In this document: in pieces, positions 1 through 5,919 of the stretch
How the letters are laid out: the number at the start of each line of letters is the position of its first letter
Position numbering within the stretch: position 1 is the stretch's first letter
Assembly: GCA_030698645.1 (NCBI GenBank)
Contig: JAUYMV010000025.1
Coordinates: 1-7,570 of the forward strand
DNA from: Mesorhizobium sp.
GTDB lineage: Bacteria > Pseudomonadota > Alphaproteobacteria > Rhizobiales > Rhizobiaceae
Direction of reading: 5' to 3'
DNA: 7,570 nt
Made by a program: the position numbers and the translations under genes
The notes under the pieces: model-generated
The model's database searches: none
Told to the model about the DNA's origin: nothing
Seen by the model: the letters and a program-made list of their open reading frames with translations, nothing else

Positions 1-1
1 C

Positions 2-1084
2 TTCGTCTACGGCCAGTTCGACCCGGCGCTGTTTCCAACCGCCGAATGGCGCGAATGCAACCGCATGGCGCTGGCCGTGCTGGAAATCCGCAACTGGGCG
101 GCCGACATGGTCGACCAGGACGATCCGGCGCTGATCGAGCAGATCCAGGCGCGCCTGCTGCCCAGGCGCGGCATCTTCGCCAATCCCGACGAGATCATCA
201 TCACGCTCGGCGCCCAGAACGCGCTCTACATGCTGGCGACGCTCTTGATGAGCAAGGGCTCGCGCGTGGCGATGGAAAACCCGGGCTATCCCGACGCGCG
301 CAGCGTGTTTCGCCTGGCGGGCGCGGATATCGTGCCGGTCGAGGTCGATCGGGACGGGCTCAAGGTCCAGTCGATCCCGGCGGATTGCGGCTTCGTCTTC
401 ACGACGCCAAGCCACCATTGCCCCACCATGGTCGCGCTCAGCGACGAGCGTCGCGCGCAATTGCTGGCCAATGCCCAGCAGAACAACCAGATCATCATCG
501 AGGACGGCTATGACAGCCAGCTCGTCGACGAGGCGCCGCAGCAGGCGCTGAAGAGCCTCGATCGCTCCGGCCGCGTCGTCTATGTCGGCTCCATGTCGAA
601 GACGCTCGCACCGGGCCTGCGCCTCGGCTACATCGTCGCCTCGGCGGAACTCGTCGCCGAACTGCGCGCGCTGCGCCGCTTCATGCTGCGCCACCCGCCG
701 GCCAACAATCAGCGCGCCGTGGCGCTCTTCCTCTCGCTTGGCCATCACGAGGCCCTGGTGCGCAAGCTGTCGTCCGCATTCACCGAACGGCGCAAGCGCC
801 TGATCCAGGCGGTCGCGGCCTTCCTGCCCGAATGGAAGGCGGCCGACACGCCCGGCGGAACGTCGGTCTGGCTGGAAGGTCCGCGCGGCTACGACGCCGC
901 GTCGCTGGCCGAAATGGCCAGCGCGCGCAGCGTTCTCGTCGAGGCCGGCGGCCGCTTCTTCGACGGCCCCGACAAGCCGACCAACTTTCTCCGGCTCGGC
1001 ATCTCGTCGATTGCGCTGCAGCACATCGAGCCCGGCATTCGCGAACTGGCGACCGCCGCCGGCCGGCGACCCGCTGCCGCCTGA
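2..1084 (+). CDS. MocR-type PLP-dependent aminotransferase/regulator, C-terminal part (5' end outside window)
   Basis: The reading frame is open from base 2, so the gene starts before the window; an internal ATG at 65 is not taken as the start. The first visible residues, FVYGQFDPALFPTAEW, match the linker/aminotransferase junction typical of MocR proteins, in which an N-terminal GntR-type winged helix is fused to a fold-type I aminotransferase domain. Visible PLP-fold signatures are TLGAQNALYML, ENPGYPD, the TPSHHCPTM segment, the EDGYDSQL aspartate motif, and SMSKTLAPGLRLGY, whose lysine (codon 599-601) should form the Schiff base with PLP. FLRLGIS near the C-terminus holds the substrate carboxylate-binding arginine. 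MocR proteins usually regulate a neighbouring metabolic gene in response to PLP and an amine or amino acid. The codirectional MttB-family gene 143 bases downstream is a possible target or partner (inference). Without the N-terminus, a stand-alone aminotransferase cannot be fully excluded. Confidence 0.87.
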   Translation, partial: FVYGQFDPALFPTAEWRECNRMALAVLEIRNWAADMVDQDDPALIEQIQARLLPRRGIFANPDEIIITLGAQNALYMLATLLMSKGSRVAMENPGYPDARSVFRLAGADIVPVEVDRDGLKVQSIPADCGFVFTTPSHHCPTMVALSDERRAQLLANAQQNNQIIIEDGYDSQLVDEAPQQALKSLDRSGRVVYVGSMSKTLAPGLRLGYIVASAELVAELRALRRFMLRHPPANNQRAVALFLSLGHHEALVRKLSSAFTERRKRLIQAVAAFLPEWKAADTPGGTSVWLEGPRGYDAASLAEMASARSVLVEAGGRFFDGPDKPTNFLRLGISSIALQHIEPGIRELATAAGRRPAAA

Positions 1085-1102
1085 CCTCGACTTGGCTCAT
1101 CC

Positions 1103-1121
1103 GGGCCTCACGCTGTGGCCC
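1103..1121 (+). terminator. weak terminator-like hairpin after the MocR gene
   Basis: GGGC(CT)CAC-GCT-GTGGCCC can fold into a short GC-rich hairpin 18 bases after the MocR stop codon. A TTTT run follows only at 1133-1136, after an intervening G-run, so this is not a textbook intrinsic terminator. Transcription may read through toward the methyltransferase gene. Confidence 0.25.
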
Positions 1122-1183
1122 AAGGCGGGGGCTTTTCGGCGGGCTTCTCCCGGCGCAAGACTGATGTCGAGCGATACGTTGTA

Positions 1184-1204
1184 GTCCGGCTCTCAAGACC
1201 GGAC
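1184..1204. promoter_or_regulatory. inverted repeat before the MttB-family gene (operator or 5' leader hairpin)
   Basis: GTCCGG (1184-1189) and CCGGAC (1199-1204) are perfect 6-bp inverted repeats separated by 9 bases. They end 23 bases before the ATG and 9 bases before the Shine-Dalgarno sequence. I see no convincing -35/-10 pair in this intergenic region, so the dyad could be a regulator site or a hairpin in the mRNA leader. The function is inferred from position only. Confidence 0.4.
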
Positions 1205-1227
1205 ACGCGAACCAGGGGAAGACCGAC

Positions 1228-2817
1228 ATGAGCGTTGCCTTGCAGCCGCAGGACACGATCGATCTCAATCGCGCGCGCCGTTCGGGCGGTCGCGAAGCGC
1301 GCCGCGCGATGCGGGCAGCCCCGCTTGCCGAGGACGTCAAGCCGATCCGCGCCGGCATGGAGGGTGGCCGCTACACGCCGCTCAAGCAGTCCGACCTCGA
1401 GCGCATCCATGAAGCGGTCCTGACGCTGCTCGAAACGGTCGGCTTCGCCAACGGCATTCCGAGCTGCATCGAGGCGTGCACAAGGGCCGGCGCGAGCTTT
1501 TCCGAAGCCGATGGCCGCATCCGTTTTCCGCGCGCGCTGGTGCTCGAGACCATCGCGAAGGCGGCGCGCAACTTCACGCTGCACGGCCAGGATCCGAAGC
1601 ACGACATGCTGGTCCAGGGCAAGCGCGTACACTACGGCACGGCGGGTGCGGCCGTGCACCTTGTCGACGTCGAGAAGCGCGAATACCGCGAATCCCTGCT
1701 GCAGGACATCTATGATGCCGCGCGCATCGTCGACCAGCTCGACAACATCCACTTCTTCCAGCGCCCGATGGTGCCGCGCGACGTGGTCGATCCCTTCGAC
1801 ATGGATCTGAACACGCTCTACGCCTGCGTCATGGGCACCACCAAGCATGTCGGCACCTCGTTCACGGTGCGCGAGAATGTCGGCCCGGCGCTCGAAATGC
1901 TCTATGCGATCGCCGGCGGCGAGGAAAACTTCCGCGCGCGCCCCTTCGTCTCCAACTCCAACTGCTTCGTCGTGCCGCCGATGAAGTTCGCCGAGGACGC
2001 CTGCGGCGTGCTCGAAGCCTGCGTCGAGGGCGGTATTCCGATCCTGCTGCTCTCGGCCGGTCAGGCCGGCGCGACGGCTCCCGCGGCCATTGCCGGCGCG
2101 GTCGTGCAGGCGGTGTCCGAGGTGCTCGCCGGCCTCGTCTACGTCAACGCCATCAAGCCGGGCCATCCCTGCATCTTCGGCACATGGCCCTTCGTCTCCG
2201 ATCTGCGCACCGGCGCCATGTCGGGCGGCTCGGCCGAACAGGCACTGCTCACCGCGTGCTGCGCGCAGATGGCGCAGTTCTACGATCTGCCGGGCGGCTC
2301 GGCCGCCGGCATGGCCGACTCGAAGCTGCCCGACATCCAGTCCGGCTACGAAAAGGGCATCACCAATGTGATGGCCGGCCTGTCCGGCCTCAATCTCATC
2401 TACGAATCCGCCGGCATGCACGCCTCGCTGCTTGGCTTCTGCCTCGAAAGCCTGATCATCGACAACGACATGCTGGGCCACTGCCTGCGCTGCGTGCGCG
2501 GCGTGGAGGTCACCGACGAGGCGCTGTCTGTCGCCAGCATCACCGAGGTCTGCCTCGACGGCCCCGGCCACTATCTCGGCCACGGCCAGACGCTGAAGCT
2601 TATGCAGACCGAGTATTTCTATCCGGCCATCGCCGACCGCTTCAGCCCGAAGGAATGGAACGAGAAGGGCCGCCCCGACATCCTGCAGCGCGCCATCGCC
2701 GAGAAGAAGCGCGTGCTCGCGACCTACTTCCCCGACCACGTCCCCCGCGCCATCGACGACAGCCTGCGCGCCCGCTTCCCCAACATCTACCTGCCGCGCA
2801 AGGGTATGGGCGGCTGA
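1228..2817 (+). CDS. trimethylamine methyltransferase (MttB) family protein, non-pyrrolysine type
   Basis: The 529-residue length fits the MttB family (about 480-530 residues). The ATG at 1228 is preceded by AGGGGA at 1214-1219 with 8-nt spacing. The first ~45 residues are arginine-rich (RRSGGREARRAMR), a stretch common in proteobacterial members. The TIM-barrel core is recognised by GHPCIFGTWPF (residues 312-322), RTGAMSGGSAE (327-337), the strongly conserved MADSKLPDIQSGYEK (362-376) and IIDNDMLGH (410-418). Characterised members move a methyl group from trimethylamine, glycine betaine, proline betaine or carnitine to a corrinoid protein. The archaeal trimethylamine enzyme uses pyrrolysine encoded by UAG; this frame has no internal UAG and ends in TGA, so it belongs with the MtgB-like group that lacks pyrrolysine. 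The substrate cannot be read from the sequence. No cognate corrinoid protein or reductive activase gene lies in the window. The upstream MocR gene may regulate it (inference). Confidence 0.92.
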   Translation: MSVALQPQDTIDLNRARRSGGREARRAMRAAPLAEDVKPIRAGMEGGRYTPLKQSDLERIHEAVLTLLETVGFANGIPSCIEACTRAGASFSEADGRIRFPRALVLETIAKAARNFTLHGQDPKHDMLVQGKRVHYGTAGAAVHLVDVEKREYRESLLQDIYDAARIVDQLDNIHFFQRPMVPRDVVDPFDMDLNTLYACVMGTTKHVGTSFTVRENVGPALEMLYAIAGGEENFRARPFVSNSNCFVVPPMKFAEDACGVLEACVEGGIPILLLSAGQAGATAPAAIAGAVVQAVSEVLAGLVYVNAIKPGHPCIFGTWPFVSDLRTGAMSGGSAEQALLTACCAQMAQFYDLPGGSAAGMADSKLPDIQSGYEKGITNVMAGLSGLNLIYESAGMHASLLGFCLESLIIDNDMLGHCLRCVRGVEVTDEALSVASITEVCLDGPGHYLGHGQTLKLMQTEYFYPAIADRFSPKEWNEKGRPDILQRAIAEKKRVLATYFPDHVPRAIDDSLRARFPNIYLPRKGMGG

Positions 2818-2821
2818 GTCC

Positions 2822-3349
2822 TCAGCGCGGTGCCGGCTCCGCCGGTGTGCCGCGGTTCCTTGCCACCATTGCCTGGTAGGCGGCCTGAAGTTCCTCGCGG
2901 ACGGGCGTTGTGCCGGTGGCGTGTCTTGGCGCGCCAAGGTGCTCGGAGCGCAACTCGTCCATGAATCGTGCCCACATCTGAGGGCCGCCTGTCTCGAGCA
3001 GTTCCGCGCGGATCGCCAGCTCTTCGCTCACGGGCAGATGCGCGCGACCCCAGCTGCCGATCGCCGCGAACACCGGCAGCAGCTGGATGGTCGCTTCCGT
3101 CAGGCTGTAGATCGACTTCTGCTTGTGGCTCCGGTCATCCGTCTTGGTCAGGAACCCGTCCGCGACCAGCCGCCCCAGGCGGTCGGCCAGAATGATCGAG
3201 GAGCTGCCTTCTTCCGACAGGGTCCGCAGGACGCGGAAATGCCGTCTCGCCCCGAACATCATGTCGCGGATGATCAGCAGGCTCCATTTGTCGCCGAACA
3301 CTTCCAGCGTGAGATTGATCGGGCAGCCTGAGCGGTGCGGTGCGGTCAT
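2822..3349 (-). CDS. HxlR-family winged-helix transcriptional regulator
   Basis: This 175-residue protein has the HxlR signature at its N-terminus: a cysteine-proline near the start (C9-P10), then FGDKWSLLIIRDMMFGARRHF, FRVLRTL, and a recognition-helix region ending IILADRLGRLVADGFL, followed by wing and YSLTE (roughly residues 9-95). The C-terminal ~75 residues extend beyond the minimal ~110-residue domain; they start helical and end in a low-complexity tail. C9 is the only cysteine in the protein, at the place where redox-responsive relatives such as YodB carry their sensing thiol, so thiol or electrophile sensing is possible but unproven. The start is ATG at 3349-3347 with AGGGA (3358-3354) as ribosome-binding site. 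It is divergent from the serine hydrolase gene, and their shared spacer carries overlapping promoters and inverted repeats. The likely role is autoregulation and control of the hydrolase. Its 3' end lies 4 bases from the methyltransferase stop codon. Confidence 0.92.
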   Translation of the reverse strand: MTAPHRSGCPINLTLEVFGDKWSLLIIRDMMFGARRHFRVLRTLSEEGSSSIILADRLGRLVADGFLTKTDDRSHKQKSIYSLTEATIQLLPVFAAIGSWGRAHLPVSEELAIRAELLETGGPQMWARFMDELRSEHLGAPRHATGTTPVREELQAAYQAMVARNRGTPAEPAPR

Positions 3350-3375
3350 GGACGTCCCTGGAATGAACCGGTTGC

Positions 3376-3404
3376 AACATAGGATCGGTTTGACTTGGCT
3401 TCAA
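3376..3404 (-). promoter_or_regulatory. sigma70-like promoter of the HxlR gene
   Basis: On the minus strand, TTGAAG (3404-3399) and TATGTT (3381-3376) are separated by exactly 17 bases, giving a predicted start near 3369 and a leader of about 20 bases before the HxlR ATG. It interleaves with the opposing hydrolase promoter, so the two should compete or be jointly controlled. Confidence 0.55.
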
Positions 3405-3418
3405 CTGCTTGCTATGTG
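3390..3418 (+). promoter_or_regulatory. sigma70-like promoter of the serine hydrolase gene
   Basis: TTGACT (3390-3395) and TATGTG (3413-3418) are 17 bases apart, and TG at 3410-3411 gives an extended -10 (TGnTATGTG). Transcription should start near 3425, about 30 bases before the chosen ATG. That start would lie downstream of the ATG at 3409 and argues against using that codon. Confidence 0.55.
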
Positions 3419-3423
3419 CAAGC
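3407..3423. promoter_or_regulatory. operator-like dyad centred on the hydrolase -10 box
   Basis: GCTTGC (3407-3412) and GCAAGC (3418-3423) form a perfect 6-bp inverted repeat around the 5-base centre TATGT. The dyad encloses the -10 region, the position expected for a repressor that blocks polymerase. The left arm of the larger repeat contains a related 8-bp palindrome, GTTGCAAC (3371-3378). Confidence 0.5.
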
Positions 3424-3444
3424 GGTATGGACCGTTCATGCGTC

Positions 3445-3451
3445 GAGGTGA
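3445..3451 (+). promoter_or_regulatory. ribosome-binding site that fixes the hydrolase start
   Basis: GAGGTGA is a strong anti-Shine-Dalgarno match 5 bases before the ATG at 3457. The alternative ATGs at 3409 and 3427 have no comparable site and would displace the Tat signal from the N-terminus. Confidence 0.65.
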
Positions 3452-3456
3452 CGGTG

Positions 3457-4743
3457 ATGGAGCGAAGGACCGCACTTGCATCTCTGGCCGCCGCCGCGGG
3501 CGCGACAATGCTGCCATGGCGCCGCGCCGCTGGTGCCGCAACCGCGGGAACAGCGATGACGAGGGGGTTCTCGGATACGGGCCTTGTCCAACTGCGCCAG
3601 GCCATGCACGCCCATGTCGATAGTGGCAATGTGCCGGGACTTGTTGCCCTCGTTGCACGTGGAGACGAGGTGCACGAGATCACCGCGGGCAGGATGGCGC
3701 TCGGCGGCCCGCCGATGCGCCGCGACGCGATCTTTCGCCTCGCCTCGATGACCAAGCCGATCACGGCGACAGCGGCGATGATCCTGGTCGACGAGGGCAT
3801 TCTCGGTCTGGATGACCCGGTCGACCGCCATTTGCCCGAACTGGCGAACCGCGAGGTGCTGAAATCCGTCGATGCGCCGCTCACGGAGACTGCGCCCGCC
3901 ACCCGTCCCATCACCTTGCGCGACTTGCTCACCATGCGCTTCGGTCTCGGCGCGATCATGATCTGGCCACCGCGATATCCGATCCAGCATGCGCAGGCGG
4001 CCGCCGGCATTGCGCCTGGCTGGACGATGTTTGACGGCCCGCAGGACGAATTGATCCGCGCCGTGGCAAGCCTGCCGCTCGCGCACCAGCCGGGTGAGGG
4101 CTGGCTCTATCACACAGGAATGGATGTCGCCGGCGTCCTCGTCGCGCGTGCGGCGGGAACCAGCTTTGGCGCATTCTGCAAGGAGCGTATCTTCGATCCG
4201 CTCGGCATGCAGGACACCGGCTTCTACGTCCCTCCCTCCAAGACCGAAAGGCTGCCTCGGATCTACAGGGGCGATGGAAAGGGCGGCTTGACGATCGCCG
4301 GCGATCTTGGCGGAGGCGACGGTTCGCGGCCGCCAGGCGCGGAACTCGGTGGCGGAAACATCGTCTCCACCGCCGACGACTACCTCGCCTTCTGTCGCAT
4401 GCTGCTCGGAAGCGGCACTTATCGCGGCATCCGAATCCTGTCGCCCGAATCCGTCGCGGAGATGACGCGCGACCAGTTGACCCCCGCGCAGCGCGACAGC
4501 GCGCCGTTGTTCTTCGGCGGCCATTCGAGCTGGGGGCTCGGCATGGCCGTATCGATCCGCCGCGACAATGTCTGGAACGTGCCGGGCCGATTCGGCTGGG
4601 ATGGCGGCTATGGGACTTCGGCCTATTCCGATCCCGAGCACGGACTGATCGGCATTTTGCTCACTCAGCGTCTCATGGAGTCACCCGAGCCGCCCGGGCA
4701 CTTCACCGATTTCTGGACGGGCGCCTACGCGGCGCTGGCCTGA
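3457..4743 (+). CDS. Tat-exported beta-lactamase-fold serine hydrolase (class C/esterase EstB-like)
   Basis: Read from the ATG at 3457, the protein has 428 residues and begins MERRTALASLAAAAGATML: a twin-arginine pair, a hydrophobic stretch and an AAGAA-like cleavage region near residue 28, suggesting periplasmic export by Tat. The mature part is the beta-lactamase/transpeptidase-like fold (Pfam Beta-lactamase). It has the nucleophile motif SMTK (S97, K100), the tyrosine of the second motif in GWLYHTGMDVAG (Y218), and GWDGGYGT (380-387) in place of the HxG/KTG third motif. YHTGMD differs from the YxN of true class C beta-lactamases, and the third motif resembles EstB-type esterases. An esterase or peptidase-like hydrolase is therefore more likely than an antibiotic-resistance enzyme; the substrate is unknown. 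It is divergent from the HxlR gene, with an extended -10 promoter and operator-like dyads, so inducible control is likely. Its stop codon directly abuts the stop of the opposite flavoprotein gene. Confidence 0.9.
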   Translation: MERRTALASLAAAAGATMLPWRRAAGAATAGTAMTRGFSDTGLVQLRQAMHAHVDSGNVPGLVALVARGDEVHEITAGRMALGGPPMRRDAIFRLASMTKPITATAAMILVDEGILGLDDPVDRHLPELANREVLKSVDAPLTETAPATRPITLRDLLTMRFGLGAIMIWPPRYPIQHAQAAAGIAPGWTMFDGPQDELIRAVASLPLAHQPGEGWLYHTGMDVAGVLVARAAGTSFGAFCKERIFDPLGMQDTGFYVPPSKTERLPRIYRGDGKGGLTIAGDLGGGDGSRPPGAELGGGNIVSTADDYLAFCRMLLGSGTYRGIRILSPESVAEMTRDQLTPAQRDSAPLFFGGHSSWGLGMAVSIRRDNVWNVPGRFGWDGGYGTSAYSDPEHGLIGILLTQRLMESPEPPGHFTDFWTGAYAALA

Positions 4744-5697
4744 TCAGGCTGCGAGCCTCACCTTCGCCTCGCCATATTCCCGCGCCAGCCGGTCGACCAG
4801 TTCGGCCGTCGGCACGATTTTCGTCACCGCGCCGATGCCCTGGCCGCAGCCCCAGATGTGCTTCCAGGCCTTGGCGTCGGTGTTGGCGAAGCTCATCTTG
4901 GAGGGATCGGACACCGGCAGGTTGGCGGGGTCCATGCCCTGCGCCTCGATCGAGCCCTTCAGATAATTGCCGTGGATGCCCGTGAAGAGGTTCGAATAGA
5001 CGATGTCGGCCGCCTTCGAATCGACGATCATCTGCTTGTATTCGTCCGCCGCGCGCGCCTCGGTTGTGGCGATGAAGGGCGAGCCGATATAGGCGAGGTC
5101 GGCGCCCATCGCCTGGGCGGCCAGCACCGCGCCGCCATTGGCGATCGCGCCCGACAACAGCAGCGGCCCGTCGAACCACTGGCGGATTTCCTGGATCAGC
5201 GCGAAGGGCGACAGCGTGCCGGCATGGCCGCCGGCCCCGGTCGCCACCGCGATCAGCCCGTCCGCGCCCTTTTCGATCGCCTTGCGCGCGTGGCGGTCAT
5301 GGATGATGTCGTGCAGCACGATGCCGCCATAGGAATGCACCGCCTCGTTCACCTCCGGCACGGCGCCGAGCGAGGTGATGACGACCGGCACCTTGTATTT
5401 CACGCACATTTCGAGGTCGTGCTGCAGGCGCGCGTTCGACTTGTGCACGATCTGGTTGACCGCGAAGGGCGCGGCCGGCCGGTCCGGGTTGGCCGCATTG
5501 TGGCTGGCCAGCTCTTCCGAAATTTCCGCCAGCCATTCGTCGAGCTGCGCCTCGGGCCGGGCGTTCAGCGCCGGAAACGAACCGACGACGCCCGCCTTGC
5601 ACTGCGCCAGCACGAGCGGCGGATGCGAAATGATGAACAGCGGCGCCGCGACGACCGGGATGCGCAGGTTTTTCTTCAGGATTTCGGGAAGCGCCAT
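4744..5697 (-). CDS. nitronate monooxygenase/2-nitropropane dioxygenase-family FMN oxidoreductase
   Basis: This 317-residue protein is full length for the NMO/NPD family. It is an FMN-binding TIM barrel that oxidises alkyl nitronates in characterised members; many relatives act as NAD(P)H:quinone or other flavin oxidoreductases. Family marks in order are IPVVAAPLFIISHPPL near the N-terminus (13-28), PFAVNQIVH (77-85), VVITSLGAVPE (105-115), GADGLIAVATGAGGHAG (144-160) with H158 at the catalytic histidine position, LLLSGAIANGGAVLAAQAMGAD (179-200) and the phosphate-binding region YIGSPFIATTEA (203-214). No signal peptide is present, so it should be cytoplasmic. The ATG at 5697 is preceded by AGGCGA with 4-nt spacing. 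A perfect palindrome at its predicted transcription start suggests repression by a dedicated regulator encoded elsewhere. Nitronate oxidation is the family default, not shown for this protein. Confidence 0.9.
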   Translation of the reverse strand: MALPEILKKNLRIPVVAAPLFIISHPPLVLAQCKAGVVGSFPALNARPEAQLDEWLAEISEELASHNAANPDRPAAPFAVNQIVHKSNARLQHDLEMCVKYKVPVVITSLGAVPEVNEAVHSYGGIVLHDIIHDRHARKAIEKGADGLIAVATGAGGHAGTLSPFALIQEIRQWFDGPLLLSGAIANGGAVLAAQAMGADLAYIGSPFIATTEARAADEYKQMIVDSKAADIVYSNLFTGIHGNYLKGSIEAQGMDPANLPVSDPSKMSFANTDAKAWKHIWGCGQGIGAVTKIVPTAELVDRLAREYGEAKVRLAA

Positions 5698-5722
5698 CGG
5701 TTCGCCTGCTCGCAGATGTGAT

Positions 5723-5742
5723 TGACGTTGTCGTAAACGTCA
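5723..5742. promoter_or_regulatory. perfect 7+7 bp palindrome at the flavoprotein promoter, probable operator
   Basis: TGACGTT (5723-5729) and AACGTCA (5736-5742) are exact reverse complements around a 6-base spacer. The site lies just downstream of the predicted -10 box and over the expected transcription start, 25 bases before the flavoprotein ATG. The ACGT-containing half-sites resemble operators of MerR-family catabolic regulators such as LiuR; this resemblance is from memory and is only a hint. No regulator gene of that kind is in the window. Confidence 0.55.
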
Positions 5743-5744
5743 CT

Positions 5745-5772
5745 TCTCTAGCAGAACCATTTGCCGCCGCAA
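5745..5772 (-). promoter_or_regulatory. candidate promoter of the flavoprotein gene
   Basis: On the minus strand, TTGCGG (5772-5767), a 16-base spacer and TAGAGA (5750-5745) preceded by TGC form a plausible extended -10 promoter. The -10 hexamer matches the consensus only at three positions. The adjoining palindrome at the expected start site strengthens the assignment. Confidence 0.4.
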
Positions 5773-5852
5773 CCGGCCCGATGTCGCGCCTTGGGGGCCG
5801 GCGATTGGCGGTGGACAAAGCCCGGGCCTGCCTGCCTCCGGGCCTCTGCCTG

Positions 5853-5881
5853 TTGATTGCACACATGGCTGCGGTTAACGA
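5853..5881 (+). promoter_or_regulatory. weak candidate promoter of the membrane protein gene
   Basis: TTGATT (5853-5858) and TAACGA (5876-5881) are 17 bases apart and about 40 bases before the TTG start. The -35 is fair and the -10 is poor. The rest of the 5698-5919 spacer shows only the flavoprotein control region and a short hairpin with three GCCT units (5820-5843). Confidence 0.25.
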
Positions 5882-5904
5882 TTGCGCGATAGGGCTCGGC
5901 CCGC

Positions 5905-5910
5905 AGGGAA
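5905..5910 (+). promoter_or_regulatory. ribosome-binding site supporting a TTG start
   Basis: AGGGAA lies 9 bases before TTG at 5920. No in-frame ATG occurs until far inside the protein, near residue 268, after the membrane segment, so TTG is the best start. Confidence 0.5.
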
Positions 5911-5919
5911 CACGACAGC

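Larger units (their letters stand above)
3367..3426. repeat. long imperfect inverted repeat covering both divergent -10 boxes, probable HxlR operator pair
   Basis: The left arm ACCGGTTGCAACATAG (3367-3382) and the right arm CTATGTGCAAGCGGT (3412-3426) are reverse complements apart from one missing base and one mismatch. The arm centres are about 44 bases apart, near four helical turns, so two bound dimers would face the same side of the DNA. The left arm covers the -10 of the HxlR promoter and the right arm covers the -10 of the hydrolase promoter. HxlR proteins bind dyads in divergent spacers as dimers; that this one binds here is inference. Confidence 0.55.

Noticed and set aside
1228..2817. 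Pyrrolysine (UAG) readthrough in the MttB-family gene
   Set aside because: The frame has no internal stop of any kind and ends in TGA after the expected family length.
1108..2937. Open frame of 609 codons antisense to the methyltransferase gene
   Set aside because: It mirrors the G/C third-position bias of the real gene, has a composition rich in Arg, His, Asp and Ala with no family motif, and overlaps a clear MttB-family gene and the HxlR gene end.
3409..3456. Upstream start (ATG 3409) for the serine hydrolase
   Set aside because: No ribosome-binding site, lies upstream of the predicted transcription start, and would put 16 residues ahead of the twin-arginine signal.
3436..4641. Open frame of 401 codons antisense to the serine hydrolase
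   Set aside because: Shadow of the GC-rich coding strand; no recognisable motif and no suitable ribosome-binding site, while the + strand gene has SxxK and a Tat signal.
4858..5721. Open frame of 287 codons on the + strand opposite the flavoprotein gene
   Set aside because: Repetitive Arg/His/Val-rich composition of an antisense shadow; the minus strand has full NMO motifs.
5820..5843. GCCCGG-N12-CCGGGC hairpin with three GCCT units in the loop, as a terminator or riboswitch
   Set aside because: There is no T-run, it lies between two divergent genes where no transcript ends, and no riboswitch motif is recognisable; probably a GC-rich chance dyad.
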